From Buchananella hordeovulneris (GTDB lineage: Bacteria > Actinomycetota > Actinomycetes > Actinomycetales > Actinomycetaceae), in NCBI RefSeq assembly GCF_001907235.1, contig NZ_MQVS01000008.1, positions 84,625 through 148,624 on the forward strand: a stretch of 64,000 nucleotides of DNA, read 5' to 3'. Shown here piece after piece: positions 38,233 to 47,072 of this stretch. The position numbers and the translations under genes are program-made. The notes beneath the pieces were generated by a model that was not told where the DNA came from, made no database searches, and saw only the letters and a list, made by a program, of their open reading frames with translations. Positions within the stretch are counted from its first letter, which is position 1. Every line of letters begins with the position of its first letter.

Positions 38233-41200
38233 GACGACTGGCGGCGCTGCAAGGCGTCCAGGCTCGCCTGCTCTCTTTGCCCTTGGCGGCGGGCACCATG
38301 CGAGATCAGGCCGCCGAACAGCATTATTGCCCCGAAGAACAGCAGCTGTCCGGAGATAGTGGCCACCAGCAGCAGGAACGCGACGGAGGGCCAGAAAGAG
38401 GCCTGGGTGAGCATGTCGTTAATGAGCGGCTCCAGGGGCGAGAGGAATATTTCGGGTAGTAGCAACGCCAGCAACCCAACTGCGCTCCACACGGCGCCCA
38501 CCACCAGCAGGCCTGCTGCCGACCAGCGGCCCGCCAGGAACACCACGGCCAGGAGCAGCAGCCCCACCACCAGCTCTAGCAGCGGCAAAAGACCGGGCCG
38601 GGTGACCGTGAATTCTTGCTCATACACCTGGGTCACCGTGGTGCCCATGAGCCGGTTCGCCGCGTCCCAGGTGAGGCCCCAACCCAACGGGGCCAGCACG
38701 AGCGCCACCAACAGGCTCCACCAGTGGGCAGAGCTACGGGACAGGGGCGCGGGCTGCACCGACGCACCGTCCAGCACCGCCTCCGGGCGGGTTGCCGTCG
38801 GCGCGGGGCGGGGGCGGCGCGGCTTAATGTCGTCGGGGCCGAGCGGCTGCCACGCGGGGGCCTCCTCCGGATCGGCGGTGGGCAGCTGCGCAGTTTCGGC
38901 AGCCGTTTCGGGCACCGACGCGGGGCCGGTGGCCGTGCTCGTGAGGCCGAAACCGCGGGGAGCGGTGGGCGGGGCGACGGCGTCGGCCGCCTCCGCGGCC
39001 TTCTCGCCAGGTTGCCACCCGGTGGCCGGCTCGGCTGCGGCCTGATAGTCCGCGTCCGCCAGCAGGCCCTTGTCCGCCACCAGGGTGTCTTCGGTGGCGC
39101 TCAGGCTGGCCAACGGCGCCGTGCGCTCTTCCTCGGTGTCGACGAACCTGGTGGGCTCGCGCTCCGCGGGGGCGGGGGAACCTGACAGGGAGGCAGCCAC
39201 GTTGGCGGCAATCTCGTGCACGGTCGGACTGCTGCTGGGCGTCTCGCTGAGCACCGGGGGGTGCGGGGACGTCAGGCGGGGCCGCTTGCCGGTGAGGGCC
39301 GCGGGGCCTTCCCCGCTGTGGCGCTCACTCGTGCCCCGGTGGGGGGCCCCGTTCTCCGCGGCCAGCAGCTCCCGACGGCTGCGCCGCCGCACCGGGGCCG
39401 GGGCCGTGGCGCTCGCCGCCGGGCGGTCGCTCTCCTTGTCCGGTCCGGGGGTCGCTGCCGCAGGTGCGGGGGGGCTCTCGGGTCCCACCAGCTCGTAGGC
39501 GTCGTCGTACACCAGGTTCGGCGTGCTGTCGGTAGCGGGCTTGCTGGGCTCGCGGGTGCGGGCGGCGGACAGCAGCGAGTAACGGCGGATGGCTGTGCTG
39601 TCGACCTCGCCCGGGTCCGGCGGCGTGGCGCTAGGGGCCGACGCCTCCGGCGCCGGTTCATCGGTGGGCGGCACCGCGGCGGCGGGCGGCTGCTCCGCGG
39701 GCGGGGTCTGCTCGCTTCCCGCAGGCTCGGCGGCGGGAGTGTCCGTGGTCGACTGCGCGGCGGCCTCGGCTGGGTCGACTGGCCGCCGGTACTCGGCGTC
39801 CAAGGCCCGCATCCAGGCGTCCGACGGTGCCGCGTCGGCCGCGGTCGGCGCGGCGGCGTTTAAGGGGTAGCCGTCGCCGACCGCCTGGGCGGCGGTGGGC
39901 TGCTCCTCGGCAGCGGGTACGGATCGGCGGGGGGTGGCCAGCGGTTCAGTGGCCGGGGTCGCGGGGGCGGGCACAGCGGGTCCCTTTGCCGCCGGGTGCG
40001 GCGCGGGCGCGGCGTCCACCTCCGCCGGGGTGACGGCCGCGTCCACCTCCGCCGGGGTGACGGCCGCGTCCACCTCCACCGAGGTCGGGGTCTCCGCAGC
40101 GTCCGACACCGCCGCTGCGGCCCGCCGCGCAGACTGCGGCGCCGACTCTGCGGGGGTCGACTCCGCGGGCACCGCCGACCGGCCCAGGGCCGCCTCAGTT
40201 GCCGCCAGCGACCAATCCGGGGGCGAGTCCTGCGCAGGCAGGTCCTTTGCCGGCTCCCGCCCGAAGGGCGCTGCCGCCTCGGTGGTCTCCCGCGCGGGGG
40301 CCGCGGACGCGTCGGCAACCGGCGTGACCTCCGGCTCCGTCTCGGTATGCACCTGGAACGTTTCCGGTTCCGCCTCGGACGGGGTCGGCGCGGGCTCCGG
40401 GGTCTGGGAGGGGAAAGGCGGAGTGGGCTCCGCCGCCTTGGCCGCAAGCTCCGGCGGGGTGACCGGGGTGCTTGGGGCGGCCGGGCTGGGCGGTGCGGTA
40501 GCGGCCGCTGCCTGCGTGGCCGCCGCGTCGGAGGGCACGTCTTCCTCACTCGGCGGCACGACGGCGGGCCGCTCCACGGCGGGGGAGGAATCGGTCGCAG
40601 AAGCCTCCGCCGGGGTGCCGAGGTCCGCGGGCAGGAGCGCAGTTGCGCCAGCTGGAGTGTCCGGAGCGGCACCGCTGCCGGTCCCATCCGCCGCCGCGAA
40701 CTCCGGCACAGCGGCGGCGGAGGGCTCCGGGGCGAGCGGCGCGGGAGCAACGGCCTCATCGGAAACCTTGGCGGGGTGCGGTTCGCCAGCCGGGGCGGCG
40801 CTGGCCTCGGCAAGCTGCGCGTCGCCGTCCGGGGTGGCTGACTCCGCCTCGCCAGGGACGGGGTAGGTGGGGGCCGATGGTCCATCCCCCGGGGAGGCAG
40901 TCTCCGCCTCGCCGGGGGCAGGGGTCGGCTCGACGTTCGGTTCTGCCTCCTGCGGCGTCGGACTGCCCGCACCCACCGGGACGGGTGCCACTGGCTCCTG
41001 CCCGGTGTCCTCCTGCTTGGTCTCGGGCGTCGCTGATGCCGCAGCGGTCTCACCCGCCGGGGCCGAGGCGGGCGGCGCGGCCGCCGTGGCGGTCGAGGGC
41101 GACTCATCGTCGGCCAGCGGGGCAGGGGCCAGCGCATCATCACTGCTGGCCGGGCCAGCCTCCGCGTCCTGTTCGCCAGGGCCGTCAACGCCCGTCGTCT

Positions 41201-42110
41201 CCGCGACCGGGGCAGACGCCTGCTCCGGCGCGGCAGTGGCCGCCATCTCAGCGGCTGGTTCCTGCTGCGCAGCGGATGCGTCCTTTCCAAGCGGGGCAAT
41301 CTCGCTGCTGGCGCGTGTGGTGGTAGGCGGCTCGTCGTCGGCCGTCTCCCCCAACTCCGGTGCGGCGGTGGGGGCCGGTTGCTGGACCCGAGCGGGCACA
41401 AACGACGACGGTGCCGCCAACATCTCGGTGCGCAGCTCCTCGGCCGGGGTCGCCGACTGGGCGTTTGCCTGCGGCTGGGCCGTCTCCACCGGGTCCGGCG
41501 GGGGAGCAGTGGGCTGCGGCGGTTCGGTCAGGGCCTGTCGAAGGGCCGCCAACGACAGCCCAACCGGGCTGGTGGGTACCTCGGCCTCCGCCTGCCGCTT
41601 GACCGCCAGGGGCCAGGAGGCAGCCGGCAGGCCACCACTCGACGTGGCGCTTTCGGTTTGCGCAGTCTCCCCACCTGACGACGGCTTGCTAGCGGCCGCC
41701 GTCGGCCTCCCGCGGCGTGCCTTGGCGGCGGCAGTGGTTGATCTAGGCGCAGCAGGACCCACACCCGCCCAGCGCGGCAGGCCGGTCTGCGGGCCGCTAG
41801 CCAAAAACTCGGCCACCGACAAACGAGCCGAATCTTTGCCGGCAGGCGCGGCGCCGTGCGCGGGCGGGGAGGAGGCGAAGACCGGCTTGGCCACAAAAAT
41901 GGACTCCTCGGCCAAGATCTCGGTGCCCGCCGCGTCGTCCCCATCAAAATCGGGGGGCGAGACGATGGTGGGTTTGTCGGCGGGGATGTCGTCGGCTGGC
42001 GCTGGGCCCGCCGTCCCCTGCCGGGTAGGTGGCGGTGCAACTGGGTCCTGCTCTGGCCGCATGTACCAGGGTACGGCCTCTCCGTTGAAGTCGTTGCGGG
42101 GCTCGCTCAT
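38229..42110 (-). CDS. Giant Pro/Ala/Glu-rich protein with C-terminal membrane domain
   Basis: A 1293-aa protein. Residues about 1-1120 are low-complexity, dominated by Ala, Pro, Glu, Thr and Ser, and probably disordered. A short conserved-looking start (SEPRNDFNGEAVPWYMRPEQDP) precedes it. The last 170 residues carry four hydrophobic helices (LLVALVLAPLGWGLTW; LLPLLELVVGLLLLAVVFLAG; LLVVGAVWSAVGLLALLLPE; FWPSVAFLLLVATISGQLLFFGAIMLFGG). Without a signal peptide, the long tail should be cytoplasmic. It starts with ATG at 42110 after AAGGAG. The function is unknown; a scaffold at the membrane is one possibility. Confidence 0.8.
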   Translation of the reverse strand: MSEPRNDFNGEAVPWYMRPEQDPVAPPPTRQGTAGPAPADDIPADKPTIVSPPDFDGDDAAGTEILAEESIFVAKPVFASSPPAHGAAPAGKDSARLSVAEFLASGPQTGLPRWAGVGPAAPRSTTAAAKARRGRPTAAASKPSSGGETAQTESATSSGGLPAASWPLAVKRQAEAEVPTSPVGLSLAALRQALTEPPQPTAPPPDPVETAQPQANAQSATPAEELRTEMLAAPSSFVPARVQQPAPTAAPELGETADDEPPTTTRASSEIAPLGKDASAAQQEPAAEMAATAAPEQASAPVAETTGVDGPGEQDAEAGPASSDDALAPAPLADDESPSTATAAAPPASAPAGETAAASATPETKQEDTGQEPVAPVPVGAGSPTPQEAEPNVEPTPAPGEAETASPGDGPSAPTYPVPGEAESATPDGDAQLAEASAAPAGEPHPAKVSDEAVAPAPLAPEPSAAAVPEFAAADGTGSGAAPDTPAGATALLPADLGTPAEASATDSSPAVERPAVVPPSEEDVPSDAAATQAAAATAPPSPAAPSTPVTPPELAAKAAEPTPPFPSQTPEPAPTPSEAEPETFQVHTETEPEVTPVADASAAPARETTEAAAPFGREPAKDLPAQDSPPDWSLAATEAALGRSAVPAESTPAESAPQSARRAAAAVSDAAETPTSVEVDAAVTPAEVDAAVTPAEVDAAPAPHPAAKGPAVPAPATPATEPLATPRRSVPAAEEQPTAAQAVGDGYPLNAAAPTAADAAPSDAWMRALDAEYRRPVDPAEAAAQSTTDTPAAEPAGSEQTPPAEQPPAAAVPPTDEPAPEASAPSATPPDPGEVDSTAIRRYSLLSAARTREPSKPATDSTPNLVYDDAYELVGPESPPAPAAATPGPDKESDRPAASATAPAPVRRRSRRELLAAENGAPHRGTSERHSGEGPAALTGKRPRLTSPHPPVLSETPSSSPTVHEIAANVAASLSGSPAPAEREPTRFVDTEEERTAPLASLSATEDTLVADKGLLADADYQAAAEPATGWQPGEKAAEAADAVAPPTAPRGFGLTSTATGPASVPETAAETAQLPTADPEEAPAWQPLGPDDIKPRRPRPAPTATRPEAVLDGASVQPAPLSRSSAHWWSLLVALVLAPLGWGLTWDAANRLMGTTVTQVYEQEFTVTRPGLLPLLELVVGLLLLAVVFLAGRWSAAGLLVVGAVWSAVGLLALLLPEIFLSPLEPLINDMLTQASFWPSVAFLLLVATISGQLLFFGAIMLFGGLISHGARRQGQREQASLDALQRRQSS
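40012..40077. repeat. 27-bp tandem repeat inside the Pro/Ala-rich gene
   Basis: Two exact 27-bp copies (40012-40038 and 40039-40065) and 12 bases of a third encode the 9-residue unit VDAAVTPAE. Exact nucleotide identity shows recent expansion by slippage or recombination within the disordered region. Confidence 0.9.
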
Positions 42111-42185
42111 GTCAGGCTCCTTGCAATACCGATACGCCTGGCGTTAATCAAACCATCATTCCAGCCTTAAGGAGCACTGGCGCGC

Positions 42186-42992
42186 CTAATGAACATCCTC
42201 CGCCAGCTCTTTAGCGGCCGCCGTCCGATTAGCGACCAGCAGGTAAGCACCGCCAACAAAGACCGCGCCGCCCACGAGGTTACCGGCCCCGACGACGACG
42301 TAGTTGCGCGCCATCTCCGCCAAGGTCACCGCTTCTACGCCCTCCAGCCAGGCCAGCGACAGCGTCGTCATATTGGCCACCACGTGCTCGAATCCCGAGG
42401 TCACGAAAGCCACCAAACACCAGGCCATGAGCAGCATTTTCCCCACCGCGTGCGCGGTGCGGGCCTGCGACCAGATAGCCAAACACACTAGGACATTGCA
42501 CATGATGCCGCGCGTAAACAGCGCCAGCGTTGACTTGTGGGCCTTGCCGGCGGCCACCGCCGCCAGCATGTCGCCGGGTGCGGTGCCCGCATCAAACACC
42601 CCGGTGCCCCACACCACGAGTGCCAGCACCAGGCAACCGAGCAAATTGCCGACCAGAATCAGGGCCAACGTCGAGGCGGCGCGCGGCCAGGTAAGCGCCC
42701 GCACCCCAACCGCCTGCGGCAGCGCCATCATCGCGCTCGTGGCCAACTCCCCGCCCGCAAAAACCACCAAAATCAACCCGATACCAAAAACCAAACCCTG
42801 CACGAGGGCGGTAGCCGGGTGGCCCGCAAGAAAGAAGGGTCCAGCCGCCGTAAACATTAAAATATCGGCCAGGCCGATAAAGGCGCCGCCGAGCATGGTT
42901 GCCACCAAAAAGGCGGCAGGTCGGGCGGTGAACTGGGCTTTGTGCAGACCCGCGCGGGCCTGCGTAGCGAGGGATTCATTCAGGCTAAGCAC
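42186..42992 (-). CDS. Formate/nitrite transporter (FNT) family channel
   Basis: A 268-aa protein with six hydrophobic helices and FNT signatures: FLVATMLGGAFIGLADILMF, LVVFAGGELATSAMMAL, LVGNLLGCLVLALVVWGTG, SGFEHVVANMTTLSLAWL and VVGAGNLVGGAVFVGGAYLLV. The FEHVVANM motif contains the central-pore His. The family moves formate, nitrite or related anions. The only good start is GTG at 42992; the open frame above it is GC-rich noise. It is alone on its strand. Formate traffic fits an organism using the anaerobic ribonucleotide reductase encoded nearby. Confidence 0.9.
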   Translation of the reverse strand: MLSLNESLATQARAGLHKAQFTARPAAFLVATMLGGAFIGLADILMFTAAGPFFLAGHPATALVQGLVFGIGLILVVFAGGELATSAMMALPQAVGVRALTWPRAASTLALILVGNLLGCLVLALVVWGTGVFDAGTAPGDMLAAVAAGKAHKSTLALFTRGIMCNVLVCLAIWSQARTAHAVGKMLLMAWCLVAFVTSGFEHVVANMTTLSLAWLEGVEAVTLAEMARNYVVVGAGNLVGGAVFVGGAYLLVANRTAAAKELAEDVH

Positions 42993-43109
42993 CCCAGCAT
43001 TCTGCCTGGTTCGGCCCTGGCCGCAACTGGGACCGGCGGCCCGCCTCGGGCGGCCCGGCAGCCCGCCGGTTCCCTCGGCACAGCGGCGGCGGGCCCCTAG
43101 AGTTGGGGC

Positions 43110-43919
43110 GTGGACGTAGAAGAGGCCGTGCGGGCGCTGGCGGACCTGCCCGGGGTGGCGGCGGCCCAGACGCGGGTGCGGCAAGCCGCTGCCGAACTGC
43201 GCTGGCACGAGGCGCTGCGGCGGCGCTGGCGGGAAGCCCGCGCAGAGAATGCGGTGCGCACCGCCGTGAGCCTGGCGGCCCTGGCCGGGGCCCGGGTCCC
43301 GGCAGAGGTGCTGCGTCCGCAGCTTGCTGCCGGACAACTGGTGACCACCCCCACCACCCGCCCGGCCGAAGCCGTGGCGCTGAGGGCCTGGCATGCCTGC
43401 GTGAGTGTGGTGGACCAGTTCGCCCCCCTCGCGGGGCGGCCGCAGCGGCAGTCCCCCCTGCCGCTGCCCCAACTGTTGGCGGGCTGGCATCGCTGCTTGC
43501 TAGGCCCCCAGGCGGGTGGTGAGGCGGCCGAGATCGCCCGCCCTCGGCCCGGCAGTCAGGCGCGCCTGCGGCAGGTGGTCGAGGTGGTGGCCGCCAACGG
43601 CTCGGCCCTGGTGCGGGCGGCGGTGGCTTGGGGGGAGCTGGCGAGCGGCCAGATTTTTGCTGCGGCGAGCGACCAACTGGGGATCCTGACTGCCTGGTAC
43701 GTGGCGGTAATCTCCGGGCTGGAGCCGACCGGCGTCGTCCATCCCGCCCTCCTGCCGGTACAAGAGCCCGCCGGTTACGCCGCCGCCCGGGAGGCTTACG
43801 CCAGTGGCACCGCCGCCGGGGTGGCGCAGTGGATCGACTTCGTGGCCCGCACCTACTTGGCGGGCGCCGCTGAGGGGCGGCAGGTGTGTGACCAGGTGCT
43901 GGCCGGCCGCACGGCCTGA
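43110..43919 (+). CDS. Conserved actinobacterial hypothetical protein
   Basis: A 269-aa mostly helical protein without signal or membrane segments (VDVEEAVRALADLPGVAAAQTRVRQAAAELRWHEALRRRWREARAENAVRTAVSLAALAGARV at the start). Its place beside the HAD phosphatase and the Tad cluster matches a hypothetical gene found there in mycobacteria (Rv3662c-like, from memory). GTG start at 43110. Some such proteins are labelled oxidoreductase without support; I see no cofactor motif. The function is unknown. Confidence 0.75.
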   Translation: MDVEEAVRALADLPGVAAAQTRVRQAAAELRWHEALRRRWREARAENAVRTAVSLAALAGARVPAEVLRPQLAAGQLVTTPTTRPAEAVALRAWHACVSVVDQFAPLAGRPQRQSPLPLPQLLAGWHRCLLGPQAGGEAAEIARPRPGSQARLRQVVEVVAANGSALVRAAVAWGELASGQIFAAASDQLGILTAWYVAVISGLEPTGVVHPALLPVQEPAGYAAAREAYASGTAAGVAQWIDFVARTYLAGAAEGRQVCDQVLAGRTA

Positions 43920-43946
43920 CCGCCGCCCGCTGGTGGGGAGCCTGCC

Positions 43947-44741
43947 CTAGCGGCGGCGTTTACGGCGCCACAGCCACCCCAGCAACAGTCCGAGTCCAAG
44001 CGCCGTGAGGGCCGCCGCCCCCGAGAGGGTGCGGCGCCGCGGCAGGTTCACGGCCCGGTGGAAACTAAGGATGCGCCAGTTACGGGCGTTGGCTTCGGCG
44101 CGCAAAGCCCGGTCCGGGTTGACGACGTACGGGTAGCCGACCGCCTCCAGCATCGGCAGATCCGTGATCGAGTCGGTGTAGGCGTAACACTGGGAGAGGT
44201 CGTAGCCGTGCGCGGCGGCCAGCTCCACTATGGCGTCGGCCTTGGCCTGCCGATACATGTAGCGGGCGATACCGCCGGTGTAGCGTCCGTCTTCTTCTTC
44301 CAAAACGGTGGCCAGCGTGTGGTCAACTCCCAACCGGGCGGCGACCGGGTCCACGAAGTCCTGGGCGCTGGCGGAGACGATGACGATGTCGTGCCCCATC
44401 TCCCGGTGCAACGCGATCTGCTCCAGCGCCTCGACATGCACCTGCGGCTCCAGGTAGCGGTCGAAGGCATCGGCGACCACGCCCCGCAGTTGCCCGGCAT
44501 CCCAACCGCGCACCAGGGCGGTGAGCTGGTCCTTCATCCGCATCGTTTGGTCGTGGTTGGTGCCCACCAGGGCGTACTGCAGCTGGGCCACAACCGCCTT
44601 AATGACGGTGACGTTCGTCAACAGTCCCGAATGCAGTAAGGGCCTGGTCATCGCCAGGGTTGAAGAGGTGGCGATGATGGTCTTATCCAGGTCAAAGAAC
44701 GCCGCAACGCGGGGGCGGGAACGGGGGATGAGGGCGCTCAC
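43947..44741 (-). CDS. HAD-superfamily IB phosphatase with C-terminal membrane anchor
   Basis: A 264-aa HAD phosphatase. Motif I is AAFFDLDKTII (D-x-D-x-T-type), motif II is VSASAQDFVDP, and motif IV region reads CYAYTDSITDLPMLEAVGYPYVVNPD. The C-terminus is a membrane helix followed by WRRKRRR. Orthologues (SerB-like, Rv3661-type) sit at the edge of the Tad neighbourhood in many actinobacteria. GTG start. Substrate not determined. Confidence 0.9.
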   Translation of the reverse strand: MSALIPRSRPRVAAFFDLDKTIIATSSTLAMTRPLLHSGLLTNVTVIKAVVAQLQYALVGTNHDQTMRMKDQLTALVRGWDAGQLRGVVADAFDRYLEPQVHVEALEQIALHREMGHDIVIVSASAQDFVDPVAARLGVDHTLATVLEEEDGRYTGGIARYMYRQAKADAIVELAAAHGYDLSQCYAYTDSITDLPMLEAVGYPYVVNPDRALRAEANARNWRILSFHRAVNLPRRRTLSGAAALTALGLGLLLGWLWRRKRRR

Positions 44742-44925
44742 GCCACCAACCTAGCGTGATCAGCTGGATCGTGGGTGTGAATGCCGAGGTAGCCCCCGAG
44801 CGGCGGTCAGCTCGGGGCGGGGGAGGGGCGGCACTATATATCCACAGGGGCGTGCAGCCGCAGGTTATCCACCGCCGCCCGGGGCTAGGCGACGGTCCGG
44901 GCCGGGCGGGCGGCACGATGAGGCG
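44742..44925. promoter_or_regulatory. Divergent promoter region of HAD gene and Tad operon
   Basis: A 184-nt intergenic region between divergent genes. It holds an ACTATATATCC stretch that may be a -10 element and two single-mismatch DnaA-box-like sites. No other feature is seen. Confidence 0.35.
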
Positions 44926-45756
44926 ATGCAGACCGCGCACCTGACCACCGCCGACACCCGCCTGGCTGCCACCGTGCAAGACCTCGCGGAGCTGGCGGGC
45001 TGCCAGCTAACCGTCACGCCCGGCCCGGGTGCCGCCAGCTGGTTGACCACCCCGCGGGGGCGCGTGCGCCTGGCCACCGCCGCCACCGATACGCAGGCTA
45101 GTTTGCTGCTGCCCGGCGACGCCGACACCCTGGTGGCGTTGCTGCGCGGTGCGGCGCGCCCGCAACCCGTGGTGCTGCTGCGCGGGCTCGGCCCGGGCTG
45201 GGCGGCCCTGCGGCCTAGCCTGCAGCTGGCTGCCGCCCGGGGGGCGTGCCTCCTGGACGCGCGCGCCGCCGGATTCGTGCCCGCGCCGGGCCTGGCCTGG
45301 GGAGATATCGCTGCCGGGGCCCGGCACCTGCGTGGTGCCGCCTTGCGGGCTGGGCTCGGCAGCCTGCGGGGGGTGGGCTACCTGGCGGGCGACGCCCGGG
45401 GTGGTCCCCCGCAGACCGCCGTGGTGGCAGCCGTGGTGCGGGCCCTGGCAGAAACCGCCCCGGTGTTCGTAGTGGCTGACGACGACGCCCTCGCGCCCCA
45501 CATAGACCTCACGTGGGGTTGGGATCCCGGCGGCCCGGGGGCGCTGGCCCGCGCATTAGCGTTGGCCCGCCTGCCCCGGCCCTTGATCTTCGCGGTGGCC
45601 TGCCGTGATCGGAGGTGGCGCCGTGCGGTGGCGGCGCAGGTGGCTGCCGAGCTGGCGGACCGCACCGCCCCGGTGCGGGTGGTGGGCTGGCAGCGTCCCC
45701 GGACGCTACTGCGGGTGTTGCGGGAGGTGGAGGCGACATGCTGGGCAGACACCTGA
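44926..45756 (+). CDS. Ssd-like septum-site-determining protein (CpaE homologue)
   Basis: A 276-aa protein at the head of the Tad operon, where actinobacteria encode the CpaE/MinD-like Ssd protein. It is weakly conserved and lacks a Walker A GKGG-type loop: the expected site near LGSLRGVGYLAGD is degenerate. Late strands PVFVVADDD, DLTWGW, PLIFAVAC and PVRVVGW fit a Rossmann-like fold. It would couple pilus assembly or septation to a polar site, probably without ATP hydrolysis. The next gene starts inside its 3' end. Confidence 0.75.
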   Translation: MQTAHLTTADTRLAATVQDLAELAGCQLTVTPGPGAASWLTTPRGRVRLATAATDTQASLLLPGDADTLVALLRGAARPQPVVLLRGLGPGWAALRPSLQLAAARGACLLDARAAGFVPAPGLAWGDIAAGARHLRGAALRAGLGSLRGVGYLAGDARGGPPQTAVVAAVVRALAETAPVFVVADDDALAPHIDLTWGWDPGGPGALARALALARLPRPLIFAVACRDRRWRRAVAAQVAAELADRTAPVRVVGWQRPRTLLRVLREVEATCWADT

Positions 45757-47072
45757 GAGGGCGGGGGTTGGCCAAGGCACGGCACCGCGCGGCGCAGGCG
45801 CACGCGGCAGGGCAAACAGGGGCGCGCACCGCGCAAACGGGCCAGGGTGAGGGCAGCGTCGTGCGGGCGGTGGCCCGCGGGGCGAGCGTGACCGCCGCGG
45901 TGGCGGCCAATGCCGGGCCCGGGGCCGACGTCGTGCAGTTGGCGGCCGAGCTGGCCCGCACCCGGGCGGAGCTGGCGGGCCCGGGGCCGCTGCTGGCCGG
46001 ACTGTTAGCTGACCAATCGATAACCGACGTGTTGGTTAACGGCCCGGAGGTGTGGGTGGATCGGGGTGCGGGCTTGCACAAGCTACCCACGCAGCTGGAC
46101 CCGAACGACGTCGCCCGCACCGCTACCCGCCTGGCGGCAGCCTGTGGGCGGCGCCTGGACGAGGCCTGCCCGATAGTGGATGCCACCCTGCCCACCGGCA
46201 CGCGCCTGCACGCCGTCCTGCCGCCCTTGGCGGCCAACGGCCCGCTGCTGTCGCTGCGCACCCACCGGGCGCGCGCCCTGTCCCTGCCCGAACTGGTGCG
46301 CAGTGGCATGGTCAGTCCCGCCCTGGCCCCCATCCTGCGGGCCCTGATCGCCCGGCGGCTCTCCGGCATGGTCTGCGGCGCCACCGGCACCGGCAAGACC
46401 ACGCTGCTGGGCACTTTGCTGGGGCTGGTGGCGCCCACGGAGCGCATCATCTGCCTGGAGGAGGCCGCTGAACTGCAGGTTACCCACCCGCATGTGCTGC
46501 ACCTGCAGGAGCGGGGAGAGAACGTGGAGGGCGCCGGGCAGGTTAGCGTGCGCGAGCTGCTGCGGGCCGCCCTGCGGATGCGGCCCGACCGGCTGGTGCT
46601 GGGGGAGTGCCGCGGCCCCGAGGTTATTGACGTGTTGGCGGCCCTCAACACCGGGCACGAGGGCGGCTGGGCGACCGTGCACGCGAACCGTGCGGAGGAC
46701 GTGCCCGCCCGGTTGGTGGCTCTCGGGGCGTTGGCGGGCTTGGCTGCTCCGGTGGTGGCGGCGCAGGCAGCCAGTGCCCTGGACGTGGTGATTGGGCTGA
46801 AGCGGCAGGTGGGGGCAGGGGACGCCAGCGGTGGGCGGCGGGTGCGGGAGATTGCCTGCGTCAGCGGTGCGGACGGGACGCTTAGGTGCCCGGTGGCGCT
46901 GCGGGTGGACGACGCCGGGGTCGTCCACCCCGGCCCGGCGGTGGATACTCTGCGCGCTCGCCTCGGGACGCTCGTGGACGAGGCGCTGGCCGGGGTGCGG
47001 GGCGGGGCGGACGATAGCGACGAGCCGAACTGGTTGCCACCCGCGGCGGGGCTAGTGGGCCGGGAGAGATGA
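45738..47072 (+). CDS. tadA: CpaF/TadA secretion ATPase
   Basis: A 444-aa type II/IV secretion ATPase powering Tad/Flp pilus assembly. Walker A is GATGTGKTTLLGTLL, the Asp box lies in ICLEEAAELQVTHPHVLHLQERGENVEG, Walker B is DRLVLGECRGPEVIDVLAALNTGHEGGWATVHAN, which also gives the His box. The N-terminal extension is Ala/Arg-rich. ATG at 45738 with GGTGGAGG upstream, overlapping the ssd-like gene by 19 nt; the open frame begins earlier at 45615 in another reading of ssd. Confidence 0.93.
   Translation: MLGRHLRGRGLAKARHRAAQAHAAGQTGARTAQTGQGEGSVVRAVARGASVTAAVAANAGPGADVVQLAAELARTRAELAGPGPLLAGLLADQSITDVLVNGPEVWVDRGAGLHKLPTQLDPNDVARTATRLAAACGRRLDEACPIVDATLPTGTRLHAVLPPLAANGPLLSLRTHRARALSLPELVRSGMVSPALAPILRALIARRLSGMVCGATGTGKTTLLGTLLGLVAPTERIICLEEAAELQVTHPHVLHLQERGENVEGAGQVSVRELLRAALRMRPDRLVLGECRGPEVIDVLAALNTGHEGGWATVHANRAEDVPARLVALGALAGLAAPVVAAQAASALDVVIGLKRQVGAGDASGGRRVREIACVSGADGTLRCPVALRVDDAGVVHPGPAVDTLRARLGTLVDEALAGVRGGADDSDEPNWLPPAAGLVGRER

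Noticed and set aside
40867..42147. Long plus-strand frame opposite the Pro/Ala-rich gene
   Set aside because: Ala/Ser/Gly-rich mirror of a low-complexity gene; the minus frame has a good start site and real membrane helices.
44836..44880. Two DnaA-box-like sites (ATATCCACA and TTATCCACC) in the HAD/Tad intergenic region
   Set aside because: Only two imperfect boxes, no AT-rich unwinding region and no dnaA/dnaN/rnpA neighbours; not an origin.
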